This document shows, in pieces, positions 17,484 through 27,382 of a DNA stretch of 64,000 nucleotides; within the stretch, counting starts at the first letter, position 1, and the number at the start of each line of letters is the position of its first letter. The translations under genes and the position numbers were made by a program. The notes beneath the pieces were generated by a model, which saw nothing but the letters and a program-made list of their open reading frames with translations, was not told the DNA's origin and made no database searches. This DNA comes from Butyrivibrio hungatei DSM 14810 (GTDB taxonomy: Bacteria > Bacillota > Clostridia > Lachnospirales > Lachnospiraceae). The stretch is from NCBI RefSeq assembly GCF_900143205.1, contig NZ_FRDH01000003.1, positions 248,001 through 312,000 on the forward strand, given 5' to 3'.

Positions 17484-19190
17484 ATGTTTAAAGGCATTGC
17501 TGCTTCACGCGGAATCGGTATCGGAAGCGTATGTGTCATAAAAGAGCACGATCTCAATTATGAGGCAAAAAAGGTTGAAGATACTGCCGCCGAAAAAGAT
17601 CGCTTTAATAATGCAATTGAAAAGTTCAAAAAAGAAACTTCAGAAATGGCTGAAGATATCAGAAAGAGAATTGGTCCCAAGGAAGCTGAAATCCTTGAGG
17701 GCCACCTTGTTATGATATCAGACCCTTCAATGTCCGGTGAGATGGCAAAAATGATCGACTCAGGTCAATGTGCGGAATCAGCTGTAGAAGCTGTATGCGA
17801 CATGTTCATCAATATGTTTTCCAAGATGGATGATGACATGATGCGTCAAAGAGCCTCTGACATAAGCGATGTTAAGGTAAGTATCCTTAAGATCCTTCTC
17901 GGAATCGAGGACGTTAACATCAGTCAGGTTGCGCCTGGTACTGTGCTTGTTGCCAAGGATCTCACTCCTTCTATGACTTCTCAGATCAACAAAGAAAACG
18001 TAGTTGGAATCATCACAGAGGTTGGTGGAAAAACTTCCCACTCTGCTATTCTTGCCAGAGCACTGGAAATACCAGCTGTTCTCTCTGTTCCTGATGCAAC
18101 AGAGCTCGTAAAAGATAAAGAAACAGCAATCGTGGATGGAACAGAAGGCGTCGTGTTTGTAAATCCAGATGGTGATGTTCTTTCACAGTACATCAGAAAA
18201 CGCGAAGATTATATACGCAAGCAGTCTGAACTTAAAGGATTCTACGGCAAGGAAACAAAGACCAAGGACGGAACAAGCCTTGAGCTCTTCTGCAATATCG
18301 GAACTCCTAAGGATGCCAAGAAAGCCATTGAATGCGATGGTGAAGGTATTGGTCTTTTCCGTTCAGAATTTCTTTTCATGGATAACAATCATATGCCAAC
18401 TGAGGATGAGCAGTTTGCAGCTTACAAAGAAGTAGCTGAGACAATGGGCGGTAAGCCAGTCATCATCAGAACATTGGATATTGGTGGTGACAAGGATATT
18501 CCTTATCTCAACATGAAAAAGGAAGAGAATCCATTCCTTGGATATAGAGCTGTCAGATACTGCCTTGGTAACAAGGACAGTTATATGATACAGCTTCGTG
18601 CTATTGTTAGAGCAAGTGCTTTTGGAAAGATCAAGATCATGATCCCTCTTGTGACCTGTGTTGATGAACTTAGGGAAGTCAAAGCTCTTGTAGAAGAGAT
18701 CAAAAAAGATTTCGATGCTAACAATATCGCCTATGATAAGGACATCGAAGTTGGATGTATGATAGAGACTCCTGCAGCATCTCTTATCGCTGATATTCTG
18801 GCGAAAGAGGCCGATTTCTTCTCAATTGGTACAAATGACCTCACACAGTATACAATGAGTGTAGATAGAGGAAATTCTGACGTTGCTTACCTATATTCTA
18901 CTTTCCAGCCTTCAGTTCTTAGATCAATTAAGAACATAATTGAATGTGGTAATAAAGCAGGAATACCTGTAGGAATGTGCGGAGAGGCAGCTGCGGATCC
19001 ACTTATGATCCCACTTCTCATCTCCTTTGGTCTTACAGAATTTAGTGTTAACCCTGTTCTTGTTCTTACAGCAAGATGCATAATCTCAAAGTGGAGCAAA
19101 GAAGAAGCTGATGAGCTTACAAATAAGATCATGGCTCTTGATAACGAAAAGGACATCGTAAAGGCTTTAAAAGAAGCTTCAAAGGACTGA
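17484..19190 (+). CDS. ptsI: PTS enzyme I (PEP-protein phosphotransferase)
   Basis: A 568-residue protein moving phosphate from PEP to HPr. The phospho-His is in GGKTSHSAILARALEIPA (His 186), and the C-terminal PEP-binding barrel has LFRSEFLFMD, SIGTNDLTQYT and GMCGEAA. An in-frame TTG at 17472 directly follows the ptsH stop, but GGAGG sits 6 bases before the ATG at 17484, which is therefore the start. Last gene of the fru-pts unit. Confidence 0.95.
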   Translation: MFKGIAASRGIGIGSVCVIKEHDLNYEAKKVEDTAAEKDRFNNAIEKFKKETSEMAEDIRKRIGPKEAEILEGHLVMISDPSMSGEMAKMIDSGQCAESAVEAVCDMFINMFSKMDDDMMRQRASDISDVKVSILKILLGIEDVNISQVAPGTVLVAKDLTPSMTSQINKENVVGIITEVGGKTSHSAILARALEIPAVLSVPDATELVKDKETAIVDGTEGVVFVNPDGDVLSQYIRKREDYIRKQSELKGFYGKETKTKDGTSLELFCNIGTPKDAKKAIECDGEGIGLFRSEFLFMDNNHMPTEDEQFAAYKEVAETMGGKPVIIRTLDIGGDKDIPYLNMKKEENPFLGYRAVRYCLGNKDSYMIQLRAIVRASAFGKIKIMIPLVTCVDELREVKALVEEIKKDFDANNIAYDKDIEVGCMIETPAASLIADILAKEADFFSIGTNDLTQYTMSVDRGNSDVAYLYSTFQPSVLRSIKNIIECGNKAGIPVGMCGEAAADPLMIPLLISFGLTEFSVNPVLVLTARCIISKWSKEEADELTNKIMALDNEKDIVKALKEASKD

Positions 19191-19205
19191 TAAATATAGA
19201 TATTA

Positions 19206-19246
19206 AAATGACCCCGGTATGATGATCATACCGGGGTCATTTGTTG
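19206..19246. terminator. Bidirectional terminator after ptsI
   Basis: AAATGACCCCGGTATGAT (19206-19223) pairs with ATCATACCGGGGTCATTT (19225-19242), a very stable stem. On the plus strand TTTGTTG follows; on the minus strand TTTTAATA follows, so it also ends the small gene at 19256-19414. Confidence 0.85.
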
Positions 19247-19255
19247 TATGTGAAA

Positions 19256-19414
19256 TTAGTGCATATTCTGAAGTAATTCTATTGCTGTCTTGGGACGTTC
19301 CTGAGCTGTGTAGCCGTAGCTATTATATTTATCAAGAAGTCTTGCACGCATTTCTTCAGGATGGTTATATAATTGATCCATTATCCTATCAAAGGCTTGT
19401 TTCCACTCGCCCAT
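19256..19414 (-). CDS. Small protein of 52 aa, unrecognised
   Basis: The frame begins at the ATG at 19414 with GGAGG 7 bases upstream and ends with TAA just before a shared terminator. The product starts MGEWKQAFDRIMDQLYN and ends TAIELLQNMH; it is helical-looking, charged, with several Tyr and no membrane segment. A fair promoter (19456-19484) lies 42 bases before the start. Ribosome site, promoter and terminator together support a real gene; I do not recognise the family. Confidence 0.65.
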   Translation of the reverse strand: MGEWKQAFDRIMDQLYNHPEEMRARLLDKYNSYGYTAQERPKTAIELLQNMH

Positions 19415-19455
19415 ATGGCCACCTCCATACTAACTCAACTACAGTAGCGGGATTA

Positions 19456-19484
19456 ATCTTATCGTTTATTTCCTATTATTTCAA
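19456..19484 (-). promoter_or_regulatory. Promoter of the 52-aa gene
   Basis: Minus strand TTGAAA (19479-19484), 17-base spacer, TAAGAT (19456-19461). Confidence 0.55.
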
Positions 19485-19564
19485 CAACAAATTGCACAAA
19501 AAACTGTGAAAAAATTGTGTCTTTGAAAGTAAAAATCAAACCTTTGAAGGTATCATGAATTAAA

Positions 19565-20476
19565 TTACTGGATCTTTTTTGCAGTAGCTCTGATAACACC
19601 AAATACGCCTACAGCAGTGAAAACATAAAGAAGAACCAGTGATCCGATGAACTGTCCTGTAGCATCACTGTATCTGATAACTTCTGGTGTATAAAGGAAT
19701 GCTTCAATAAATGAAATGTGTTCATCAGAATATACCTTGAACACTTCTATAGCCCACTCAATTCTCTCTGCAACATATACCATGAGTATCATGATAATAG
19801 ATGAAATAATAATTCCTTTGTTACTCATATTCTTGGCAAGAAGCTCATATCCCTTAAGTGTTGCAAATCCCATTACAAGTCCTCCTGCAACAGCAACATA
19901 GCCAAGCTGACCAATAAGAACGATCACAAGAACACCAACAAGTGAACCAAGAAGTGCACCTACAATACCAAGTCCAACATTCTCGTTTGCCTTACGCTGC
20001 TCAATCTGAGTGTTAACTGTTGCTGTAGCTGCCTGAAGACAATCAGGACATGTCTGGTAAATCTTGCCTCCGATATTGTAAGGAGCGATATCCTGTCTTA
20101 CTGCTCCGCAATACTCACAAACATCTACATAGCCGTACTGCTTGAGCTTCTCTGTAACTGAATTTATAGCATCTACAACGTTCTTGGTCAATGCATTCTT
20201 CATAGCGCCCTTAACTGACACTACAAGTCTATTTCCTTCCATTACAGCGTTCTTAACTGCATCTGAACCGTCTTTAAGCTCCTTTAACACTTCTGGTGTA
20301 GGAAGCATTCCATTTGCGCGAACAGAAAAACTAAGCTGATATGTAATAGTGTTGATAGCAAGTGTAACGTGATAACCGTTTGCTACTCCTGTAAGTGACT
20401 CTGCCTCTTCGCTATAAAATAATCCCGTTACTTCTGAAAGTTCACGGAAATAAGCTATTGTGTTAGCATCCATCAT
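19565..20476 (-). CDS. Zinc-ribbon membrane protein, unrecognised
   Basis: 303 residues. A soluble N-terminal part (1-115) is followed by a Cys4 zinc-ribbon (Cys 120, 123, 143, 146; CEYCG and CPDC) and then four likely membrane helices (about 168-188, 190-212, 221-236, 275-296). The stretch between helices 3 and 4 is amphipathic. AGGAGAG precedes the start; a second Met follows at once. It has its own promoter and seems monocistronic. I do not recognise a family; a stress- or envelope-associated role would be a guess. Confidence 0.75.
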   Translation of the reverse strand: MMDANTIAYFRELSEVTGLFYSEEAESLTGVANGYHVTLAINTITYQLSFSVRANGMLPTPEVLKELKDGSDAVKNAVMEGNRLVVSVKGAMKNALTKNVVDAINSVTEKLKQYGYVDVCEYCGAVRQDIAPYNIGGKIYQTCPDCLQAATATVNTQIEQRKANENVGLGIVGALLGSLVGVLVIVLIGQLGYVAVAGGLVMGFATLKGYELLAKNMSNKGIIISSIIMILMVYVAERIEWAIEVFKVYSDEHISFIEAFLYTPEVIRYSDATGQFIGSLVLLYVFTAVGVFGVIRATAKKIQ

Positions 20477-20520
20477 AATAAATCTCTCCTTTTTACTTCT
20501 CTTTTGAAAACTCCTATGGA

Positions 20521-20549
20521 AGAATATCGTAATACAGTTTTTTAGTCAA
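20521..20549 (-). promoter_or_regulatory. Promoter of the zinc-ribbon membrane protein gene
   Basis: Minus strand TTGACT (20544-20549), 17-base spacer, TATTCT (20521-20526), placed just after the gdhA terminator. Confidence 0.65.
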
Positions 20550-20573
20550 TACTATATTCTTACAAAAAAGCGC

Positions 20574-20608
20574 AAAAAAAGGTCCGGTAATTTTCCATTA
20601 CCGAACCT
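20574..20608 (-). terminator. gdhA terminator
   Basis: Minus strand AGGTTCGGTAA pairs with TTACCGGACCT (one wobble), followed by seven T. Confidence 0.88.
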
Positions 20609-20628
20609 TAGATATTAAAGCCTATGTA

Positions 20629-21966
<1,338 letters not shown>

Positions 21967-22033
21967 TCATTCTCCTTCCTGTGCATAGCACATAGCAAAT
22001 ATATGTATTTGCATAATAAACATCTTGATATAC

Positions 22034-22067
22034 AAAAAGAGCGTAGAAAACCAAAGGTCTCCACGCC
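22034..22067 (-). terminator. Terminator of the SH3-Gfo-hydrolase operon
   Basis: Minus strand GCGTGGAGACC folds on GGTTTTCTACGC with wobble pairs and one bulge, followed by TCTTTTTG. Confidence 0.7.
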
Positions 22068-22157
22068 CCATTGCGCAAACACTGTCTGAAAAGCATTATA
22101 CACTTTACTATTTTAAAGTGCAAGAGTATTTTTAAAAATTGTTACCACCATCATGCA

Positions 22158-23576
22158 TCAATCAGAATTTTCTTCCGACTCATCATTATTTTCTTCATTA
22201 TCACCATTATCAGTGTTTTCTTCCTGATTATTCTCTTCAGGAGGAGCCTCCTGTGGCTGTTCACTTTCATTGTTTTCCTCAGGTGCAGGCTGCTGTTCCT
22301 GTGGTGCTTCCTCCTTTGGCTTAGTAACCCACCTATAGAAAAATGCATGATGACCTATCATGTAATACTCACTGATTCCATAATAATCTGCCCAGTACTG
22401 CGTCATAAAGAATAGATAATCACCTACTCTGGCTCCGCCAAGAACTTCCTGAGCGGCCCTTATACAGGTTGAATTAGGACCATTAGAAATGATCAGTTCA
22501 ACCTTACCTGAACGATAAGAAGCAAACTGCATATTTTGCGTAATAACACCAATAATGGTATTAGGGAAAGCTGAACTCTTCACTCTGTTCATAATAACAG
22601 AGCCAACACCAAGTTTACCTGTATATGACTCTCCGTCAGCCTCTGCCTGTATAGTAGCAGCAAGCCATGTAAGTTCATCTGCAGATGCTGAATATGATCC
22701 AGAAGTATCTTCCTTGGTAAGAGCAAGTCTGTCAGCAATCTGTTGAGCGAGAGCAGCATTCGCTGCAGCTGTCTGAGATTCCAATGATTTCATCTTGGCA
22801 TCTAACTGCTGAAGCTGCTGATCATAGTTTGCAAGCTTATTCTTTTCAGAAGAAAGACTACTATTAGTAGTATTAAGCTGTCCCTTGACCTGATCTGTAA
22901 GACCCGCAAGCTCATCGTGCTTTTCATCGAGCGCTTCCTGATATTTATCAAGTTCTGCTTCTTTTTCTTCTACAACTGCCTTCTTAGCCTCAATCTCATC
23001 TTGAAGAGCCTGATACTCCCCAATCTTCTTTTGATCGTAATCAACAACAGCATTCAAATATTCAAATATGGTTAGGAATTCCTGGATGGATCCTGACTCC
23101 AGGAGAATACGGATAAGCCCCTGAGTACCACCCTTTTCATAGGTGGTCTGGATACGCTTTTTTAACGCTTCGTATCTCTCCCTCTCTTGTTTTTGGGCTT
23201 CCTGAAGTTCATTATTGAGCTTGACAATCTCTGATGAGACTTCAGCCATAGCAGCTTCTGCTTCTGAAATCTCACCATTGAGTGTATTTAATTTGCTATT
23301 ATATCCATTGATAGTGCTCTGAAGAGCATTACTTTGACTTTGAAGATTAGTAACATTACTCTGAGTCTGCGCCTTCTCACCTTCTAAGGCCTTTATAGCC
23401 TCCTGAGTTTCTTTGGTCTGTTTCTCAAGATTTGATATTGTTTCCTGAGTCTCTTCTTCCTTTTGCCTCATGGAAGCAATGGTCTCATCAAGTTCGTCAG
23501 CGTAGCTGTCAAAAGAAAAAATATTCACAAATAAAAGAGAAAATAATAAAATCCCCGCGATTACTTTTCTTCGCAT
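22158..23576 (-). CDS. Secreted cell wall hydrolase, coiled coil plus SleB-type domain
   Basis: 472 residues: signal peptide (1-26, hydrophobic core ILLFSLLFVNIF), a long coiled coil (about 30-260, Gln/Glu-rich heptads as in PcsB-type proteins), a Hydrolase_2/SleB-like domain (about 305-420; LAATIQAEADGESYTGKLGVGSVIMNR), and a strongly acidic Pro/Glu/Asn-rich tail (425-472). The SleB domain cleaves peptidoglycan; the coiled coil probably places or restrains it at the division site. Its start lies inside the end of the preceding gene (16-base overlap). Vegetative wall remodelling is more likely than spore germination. Confidence 0.85.
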   Translation of the reverse strand: MRRKVIAGILLFSLLFVNIFSFDSYADELDETIASMRQKEEETQETISNLEKQTKETQEAIKALEGEKAQTQSNVTNLQSQSNALQSTINGYNSKLNTLNGEISEAEAAMAEVSSEIVKLNNELQEAQKQERERYEALKKRIQTTYEKGGTQGLIRILLESGSIQEFLTIFEYLNAVVDYDQKKIGEYQALQDEIEAKKAVVEEKEAELDKYQEALDEKHDELAGLTDQVKGQLNTTNSSLSSEKNKLANYDQQLQQLDAKMKSLESQTAAANAALAQQIADRLALTKEDTSGSYSASADELTWLAATIQAEADGESYTGKLGVGSVIMNRVKSSAFPNTIIGVITQNMQFASYRSGKVELIISNGPNSTCIRAAQEVLGGARVGDYLFFMTQYWADYYGISEYYMIGHHAFFYRWVTKPKEEAPQEQQPAPEENNESEQPQEAPPEENNQEENTDNGDNEENNDESEENSD

Positions 23577-24676
23577 ATTTCAGTAGTCTCTGTTCCTTCC
23601 GGTGTATCACTGGTATCTGCTTCTTCAATAACAGCTGGCGCTTCGGAAACTACTGTTTCCTCCTGCACAGGAGCTGCAGATACTATCTCAAGATCATTTT
23701 CTCCAGGGAAAATGATCTTATTGGTCTGTCTAATGAAATCCATCATATTGAGCATCTTAAGTGACTCAGAATGAGGCATTTCAGGACATTCGATCCATTT
23801 TTCAGCAATTGCTCTAACACAGGCCTCGACTTCATACTCGTAACCAGTCTTCTGCTTTGGTCTCTTGTAATATGCAATCTTCTTGTGGTCGGAATCATAT
23901 ACTGTGATTCCTTCAAAATTATTGATATTATCTACAACAATATAACCTTTGCTTCCGTAGATAACTCCGCTTCTATCACTTACTGATAAGGCTGAAGCAT
24001 TTAAAACAGCCATCTTACCATTTCTATATCTAAGTGTGATGCTGTCATGAAGATCCATCCCAAGGTCATTAAATGAACACATAGATACAATATCTGTTAC
24101 ATCATTTCCAAATACCATGGATGCAAAGTTAAGAACATATACTCCAAGATCAAGTAATGCTCCACCACCAAGCTCTGGCTTGTTGATCCTATCTTTTGCT
24201 GAAATATTGTAGCCAAGATTAGCTGTAAGCATTGTAGGTTCGCCGATCACATTGCTGGCTAAAACCTCCATGAGTTTGTTTCTCATTGGCATATATCTGG
24301 TCCACATAGCTTCTGTAACCAAAAGATTTTGCTGTTCAGCATAATCAAATACTGCCTTGGCCTGTTTTTCATTTAGCATAAAGGCCTTCTCACACAGAAC
24401 ATGCTTACCAGCAGAAAGAGCCAGCATTACATTCCTGTAATGCTCTGAATGAGGTGTTGCAACATATATAAGATCAATCTTAGGATCACCTACGAGTTCT
24501 TCATAAGAGCCGTAAGCTTTCTTGATCCCAAATTTAGAAGCAAATTTGTCAGCACTTTCCTTAGTTCTTGAACCTACTGCATAGCAGGCAACTCCTCGTG
24601 TATTCTTGAGGGTAAGGGCCATAACCTCGGCAATCTTACCAGTTCCCATAATTGCTACTCTGAATTTTCCAAACAT
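23561..24676 (-). CDS. Gfo/Idh/MocA family oxidoreductase
   Basis: 371 residues. The N-terminal Rossmann fold has IMGTGKIAEVMA at residue 9, followed by the family signature VATPHSEHY near 73 and CEKAFML near 96. The C-terminal half holds the alpha/beta substrate domain. A Pro/Glu/Thr-rich acidic tail (about 340-371) extends beyond the usual fold. NAD(P)-dependent oxidation of a sugar or inositol-like substrate is the family role; the substrate is not evident. It is between the SH3 gene and the wall hydrolase in one operon. Confidence 0.87.
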   Translation of the reverse strand: MFGKFRVAIMGTGKIAEVMALTLKNTRGVACYAVGSRTKESADKFASKFGIKKAYGSYEELVGDPKIDLIYVATPHSEHYRNVMLALSAGKHVLCEKAFMLNEKQAKAVFDYAEQQNLLVTEAMWTRYMPMRNKLMEVLASNVIGEPTMLTANLGYNISAKDRINKPELGGGALLDLGVYVLNFASMVFGNDVTDIVSMCSFNDLGMDLHDSITLRYRNGKMAVLNASALSVSDRSGVIYGSKGYIVVDNINNFEGITVYDSDHKKIAYYKRPKQKTGYEYEVEACVRAIAEKWIECPEMPHSESLKMLNMMDFIRQTNKIIFPGENDLEIVSAAPVQEETVVSEAPAVIEEADTSDTPEGTETTEICEEK

Positions 24677-24702
24677 GAAAGTTACCTCCCTATAAACTAA
24701 TA

Positions 24703-25989
24703 TCAGTCTCCTAGGAATTCTGACTTAATGTATCCTGTACTTCCATTATACTCTACTTTTGCCCAACCATTTGAGTACTGTTCAATAACATTTACTGTTG
24801 AACCTGAGTAGACCATAGCAAGAACATCAGAATCTGTACTCTGTTCCTTACGAAGTCTAACTGAGTCATTGACCTGCATCTTGCCGGTCTTGGCTGATGT
24901 ATCCTTATTAGCCTTGTTATCTGCTCCTGTCTCATCAGTAGCAGTTTTATCATCCTTATCGTCGGCAGAATCTGTTCCAGCCTCTACCACCTGCTCATCA
25001 ATAACTTCAAAATACTCTGTCTTAACGTATGCTACTCCGCCCTTGTACTCGATCTTGCTCCAACCATTTGCAAGAGCTTCAAGCTGTTTGAATTCCTGTC
25101 CTTTTGTAGTCTTATCAAGAACATCTGCTGTTTCAGAATCTGAGCTTCTGATATTAACTACATCTGTAGCTCTGATAGTATGAACTGTTACAGTCTCTTT
25201 CTGCTCCTCTGTTGTAGCCTCTGCAGCAACCTCATCTTCTTCACTTGAAGCTTCTGAGCTAGCTTCTGAACTTGCAAGCGCTTCACCTACAGAAACCTGC
25301 AAACCTGTTCTCATCTTAGTAAGGAACTCTGCAAGCTCCTCATCTGCATTTACCATCTCATTGTAGCTGGATGCCACTCTGTTATTTAAATCAATGACAT
25401 CTTCCTGAACACTGATAGTCTTGATGTACTCAAGCTCATTCTCATCAGCTATATCGCCATTAATATAAAGCCCTTCATCATTAGTACAAATATAAAGAGT
25501 CTCAAGTCCAGGTACTGGCTTGCTATAATCATAGAACTTAACTTCATTGTACACATATGCAATGTAGCTTCCTGCTACAGGACCAGGCTTTGTATATACT
25601 ACGATATTCTCATAATCCTCAATATACTCAGCAGTAGCGACAGCCTTTAACACTTCTGTCTCTTCAAGGCCAACATATATCCTAGCAAGAGTATCTGAAT
25701 CACCATTAGCCATTGCTGTGTAATATGTCTCTATAAGTGCATTCACATCTGGATATGCATTCTCTTCTAATGCTACATCTGGAATCTCATAGGTTGCTGC
25801 CACATCAGCATCACTAGGAGTCTGAGCCATCTCAACAGCTCTGTGATTAGCACTTAGCGCTATCACAACCGTAAGGCCAACAGCAACGATCAGCATTGCC
25901 GGCATCAAAAGTCTTTTATTATCACCAAGTATGGCAAATATATCTTTCTTTTCATTTCTCCAAGAATTTGGATTTTTCTTTTTTTTCAT
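24703..25989 (-). CDS. Membrane-anchored protein with two SH3b domains
   Basis: The start is set at the ATG at 25989 (MKKKKNPNSW), with GAGG upstream; an in-frame ATG at 26046 has no ribosome site. The 428-residue product has a cytoplasmic basic tail, one membrane helix (about 32-50, LLMPAMLIVAVGLTVVIAL), an extracellular alpha/beta region (75-225), an Ala/Ser/Glu linker, and two bacterial SH3 domains (about 275-335 and 375-428; VNIRSSDS and VRLRKEQS). SH3b domains bind the cell wall. First gene of an envelope operon. Confidence 0.82.
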   Translation of the reverse strand: MKKKKNPNSWRNEKKDIFAILGDNKRLLMPAMLIVAVGLTVVIALSANHRAVEMAQTPSDADVAATYEIPDVALEENAYPDVNALIETYYTAMANGDSDTLARIYVGLEETEVLKAVATAEYIEDYENIVVYTKPGPVAGSYIAYVYNEVKFYDYSKPVPGLETLYICTNDEGLYINGDIADENELEYIKTISVQEDVIDLNNRVASSYNEMVNADEELAEFLTKMRTGLQVSVGEALASSEASSEASSEEDEVAAEATTEEQKETVTVHTIRATDVVNIRSSDSETADVLDKTTKGQEFKQLEALANGWSKIEYKGGVAYVKTEYFEVIDEQVVEAGTDSADDKDDKTATDETGADNKANKDTSAKTGKMQVNDSVRLRKEQSTDSDVLAMVYSGSTVNVIEQYSNGWAKVEYNGSTGYIKSEFLGD

Positions 25990-26060
25990 TATTCGAACCT
26001 CGAAATACAAAGTGTAGTAATCATATAAATATGCACGAGTAAACATAGTGCAACATTTAG

Positions 26061-26089
26061 ATTTTAAGCCATATAGTCCATATAGTCAA
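26061..26089 (-). promoter_or_regulatory. Promoter of the SH3-Gfo-hydrolase operon
   Basis: Minus strand TTGACT (26084-26089), 17-base spacer holding a CTATATGG direct repeat, TAAAAT (26061-26066). Confidence 0.65.
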
Positions 26090-26121
26090 ATTTGTGAACA
26101 TCCTATGAAGCCAGTCCCTTA

Positions 26122-26151
26122 TTGAACTGAGCCCATACGTTATGCTATTAT
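26122..26151 (+). promoter_or_regulatory. tRNA-Arg promoter
   Basis: TTGAAC (26122-26127), 18-base spacer, TATTAT (26146-26151), about 14 bases before the tRNA. Confidence 0.65.
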
Positions 26152-26165
26152 AGACAAGGTATTTG

Positions 26166-26237
26166 GCACCCGTAGTCTAATGGATAGAACGAAGGCCTCC
26201 GACGCCTTTAATGCAGGTTCGATTCCTGTCGGGTGCA
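26166..26237 (+). tRNA. tRNA-Arg (CCG)
   Basis: A 72-nt cloverleaf. The acceptor arms GCACCCG and CGGGTGC pair fully, the anticodon stem AAGGC/GCCTT encloses the loop CTCCGAC with anticodon CCG, and the T-loop reads TTCGATT between GCAGG and CCTGT. Discriminator base A; CCA is not encoded. It reads CGG codons. A T-rich stretch follows directly. Confidence 0.95.
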
Positions 26238-26250
26238 TTTTTCACTATTG

Positions 26251-26275
26251 ACATATCAGATTGCATCTGATATGT
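26251..26275. repeat. Inverted repeat after tRNA-Arg
   Basis: ACATATCAGAT pairs perfectly with ATCTGATATGT over a 3-base loop. No T-run follows, so it is either an inefficient terminator or a protein site. Confidence 0.5.
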
Positions 26276-26284
26276 TGAAATCAG

Positions 26285-26313
26285 AAAAAAACATCTTGAG
26301 AACGAACAGATGT
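26285..26313 (-). terminator. Probable terminator of the DUF5688 gene
   Basis: Minus strand ACATCT pairs with AGATGT (loop of 11) and is followed by six T. The stem is short. Confidence 0.5.
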
Positions 26314-26372
26314 GGGATCTTAGATTAACTGATCTCCTGTTGAATCCAAGGTGTTTTTTCTATTTTTCAATA

Positions 26373-27257
26373 TTAAAGTATTCTAACAGTGTTATTTTCA
26401 GCTTCATACAGATACACACTATCACTTAGCACATCTCCTCCACCTACGACCATTGAGTTTACTTCCTTAACCATAGAATAGAGAAACTCTCTCTTTCCTT
26501 CCTCTTCAAAGTAAGGCATGACAATTGCTTCATGTATGGATGCAGGGAGGACAATGAAATCTCCTCCAAGCTTCTCTGAAATTTTCTCTGAAACACCTGG
26601 ATAAAGAAATACTCCAGCGCCGTTTGTCTTGGCTTCATTGGAGATAACGTACATATCAAGTTGGCTCAGAAATGGAGCTAGTTCTTTACCTTTATCTCCA
26701 AGAGTTTCAAGGATGTGTTCGATTGTAAAAGGCTGTGCAGTGGGGGCATTCTCATAGATATTCTCCCAAAGCTCATCTTCTGAGATCTCCCAGTTTTTAA
26801 GATGATCTTTTTTGACAACAATGACTCCAGGTCCAAGAAATTCATCATCGACATTAACAAGTGGCACTAACGCAAGGTCCTCAAACATGACAAAAGGTAC
26901 ATCTTCCAAGTATTTTCTATTTTTCTCAAAGTTGATCACTTTAAAAAAGAGTTTTCCACAAATCTTAGAAAAATCCTCATAATAATTCACGTCAACTGAG
27001 CCCTCTGGTGCATGCTTACGATAAAACTCCAAGATATTTCTGACTATCTTCATAAGAACTATTCCATTCTTGTAGTCCTTATAATACTGATCAAGATAGA
27101 TCGTTGGCGCTATATTTTCGCCCTTTTTCTTGATATGAACAGCGTGACAAATAATGCCGTTATTCTTAAGGACCTCCTTATAGCTAACCTCCACACTATC
27201 TCCAAGTACATCAGCAATTTCTGCCACGATAATATTTCCAAATTCTTTAATATCCAT
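26373..27257 (-). CDS. DUF5688 family protein
   Basis: A 294-residue soluble protein. The order of features (IYLDQYYKDYKNG near 75, a mid region FVMFEDLALVPLVNV, then FLYPGVSEKISEKLG and IVLPASIHEAI, near 235-260) is what I associate with DUF5688, frequent in Lachnospiraceae, sometimes many copies per genome, function unknown. No signal peptide. It appears to be monocistronic. Confidence 0.7.
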   Translation of the reverse strand: MDIKEFGNIIVAEIADVLGDSVEVSYKEVLKNNGIICHAVHIKKKGENIAPTIYLDQYYKDYKNGIVLMKIVRNILEFYRKHAPEGSVDVNYYEDFSKICGKLFFKVINFEKNRKYLEDVPFVMFEDLALVPLVNVDDEFLGPGVIVVKKDHLKNWEISEDELWENIYENAPTAQPFTIEHILETLGDKGKELAPFLSQLDMYVISNEAKTNGAGVFLYPGVSEKISEKLGGDFIVLPASIHEAIVMPYFEEEGKREFLYSMVKEVNSMVVGGGDVLSDSVYLYEAENNTVRIL

Positions 27258-27302
27258 TTACTAAATAAACCTTTCATTTCCATTTGAATTTCTTATTTTT
27301 GA

Positions 27303-27352
27303 GCAAAAGAAAAGACAATAGAAAAACGCATTTCGCGTTTAACTATTGTCTT
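27303..27352 (-). terminator. efp terminator
   Basis: AAGACAATAG (27312-27321) pairs with CTATTGTCTT (27343-27352), with an inner AAACGC/GCGTTT; on the minus strand TTTTCTTTTG follows. Confidence 0.8.
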
Positions 27353-27382
27353 ACGTTTAGTTTCTATATTCAGTATTACTGA

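Noticed and set aside
22071-22415. 114-aa plus-strand ORF rich in Ile/Phe
   Set aside because: Antisense to the acidic Glu/Asn tail of the wall hydrolase, which produces a false hydrophobic frame.
26251-26275. Attachment site at the tRNA-Arg 3' end
   Set aside because: No integrase and no duplicate of the tRNA end was seen in the window; only a short inverted repeat follows.
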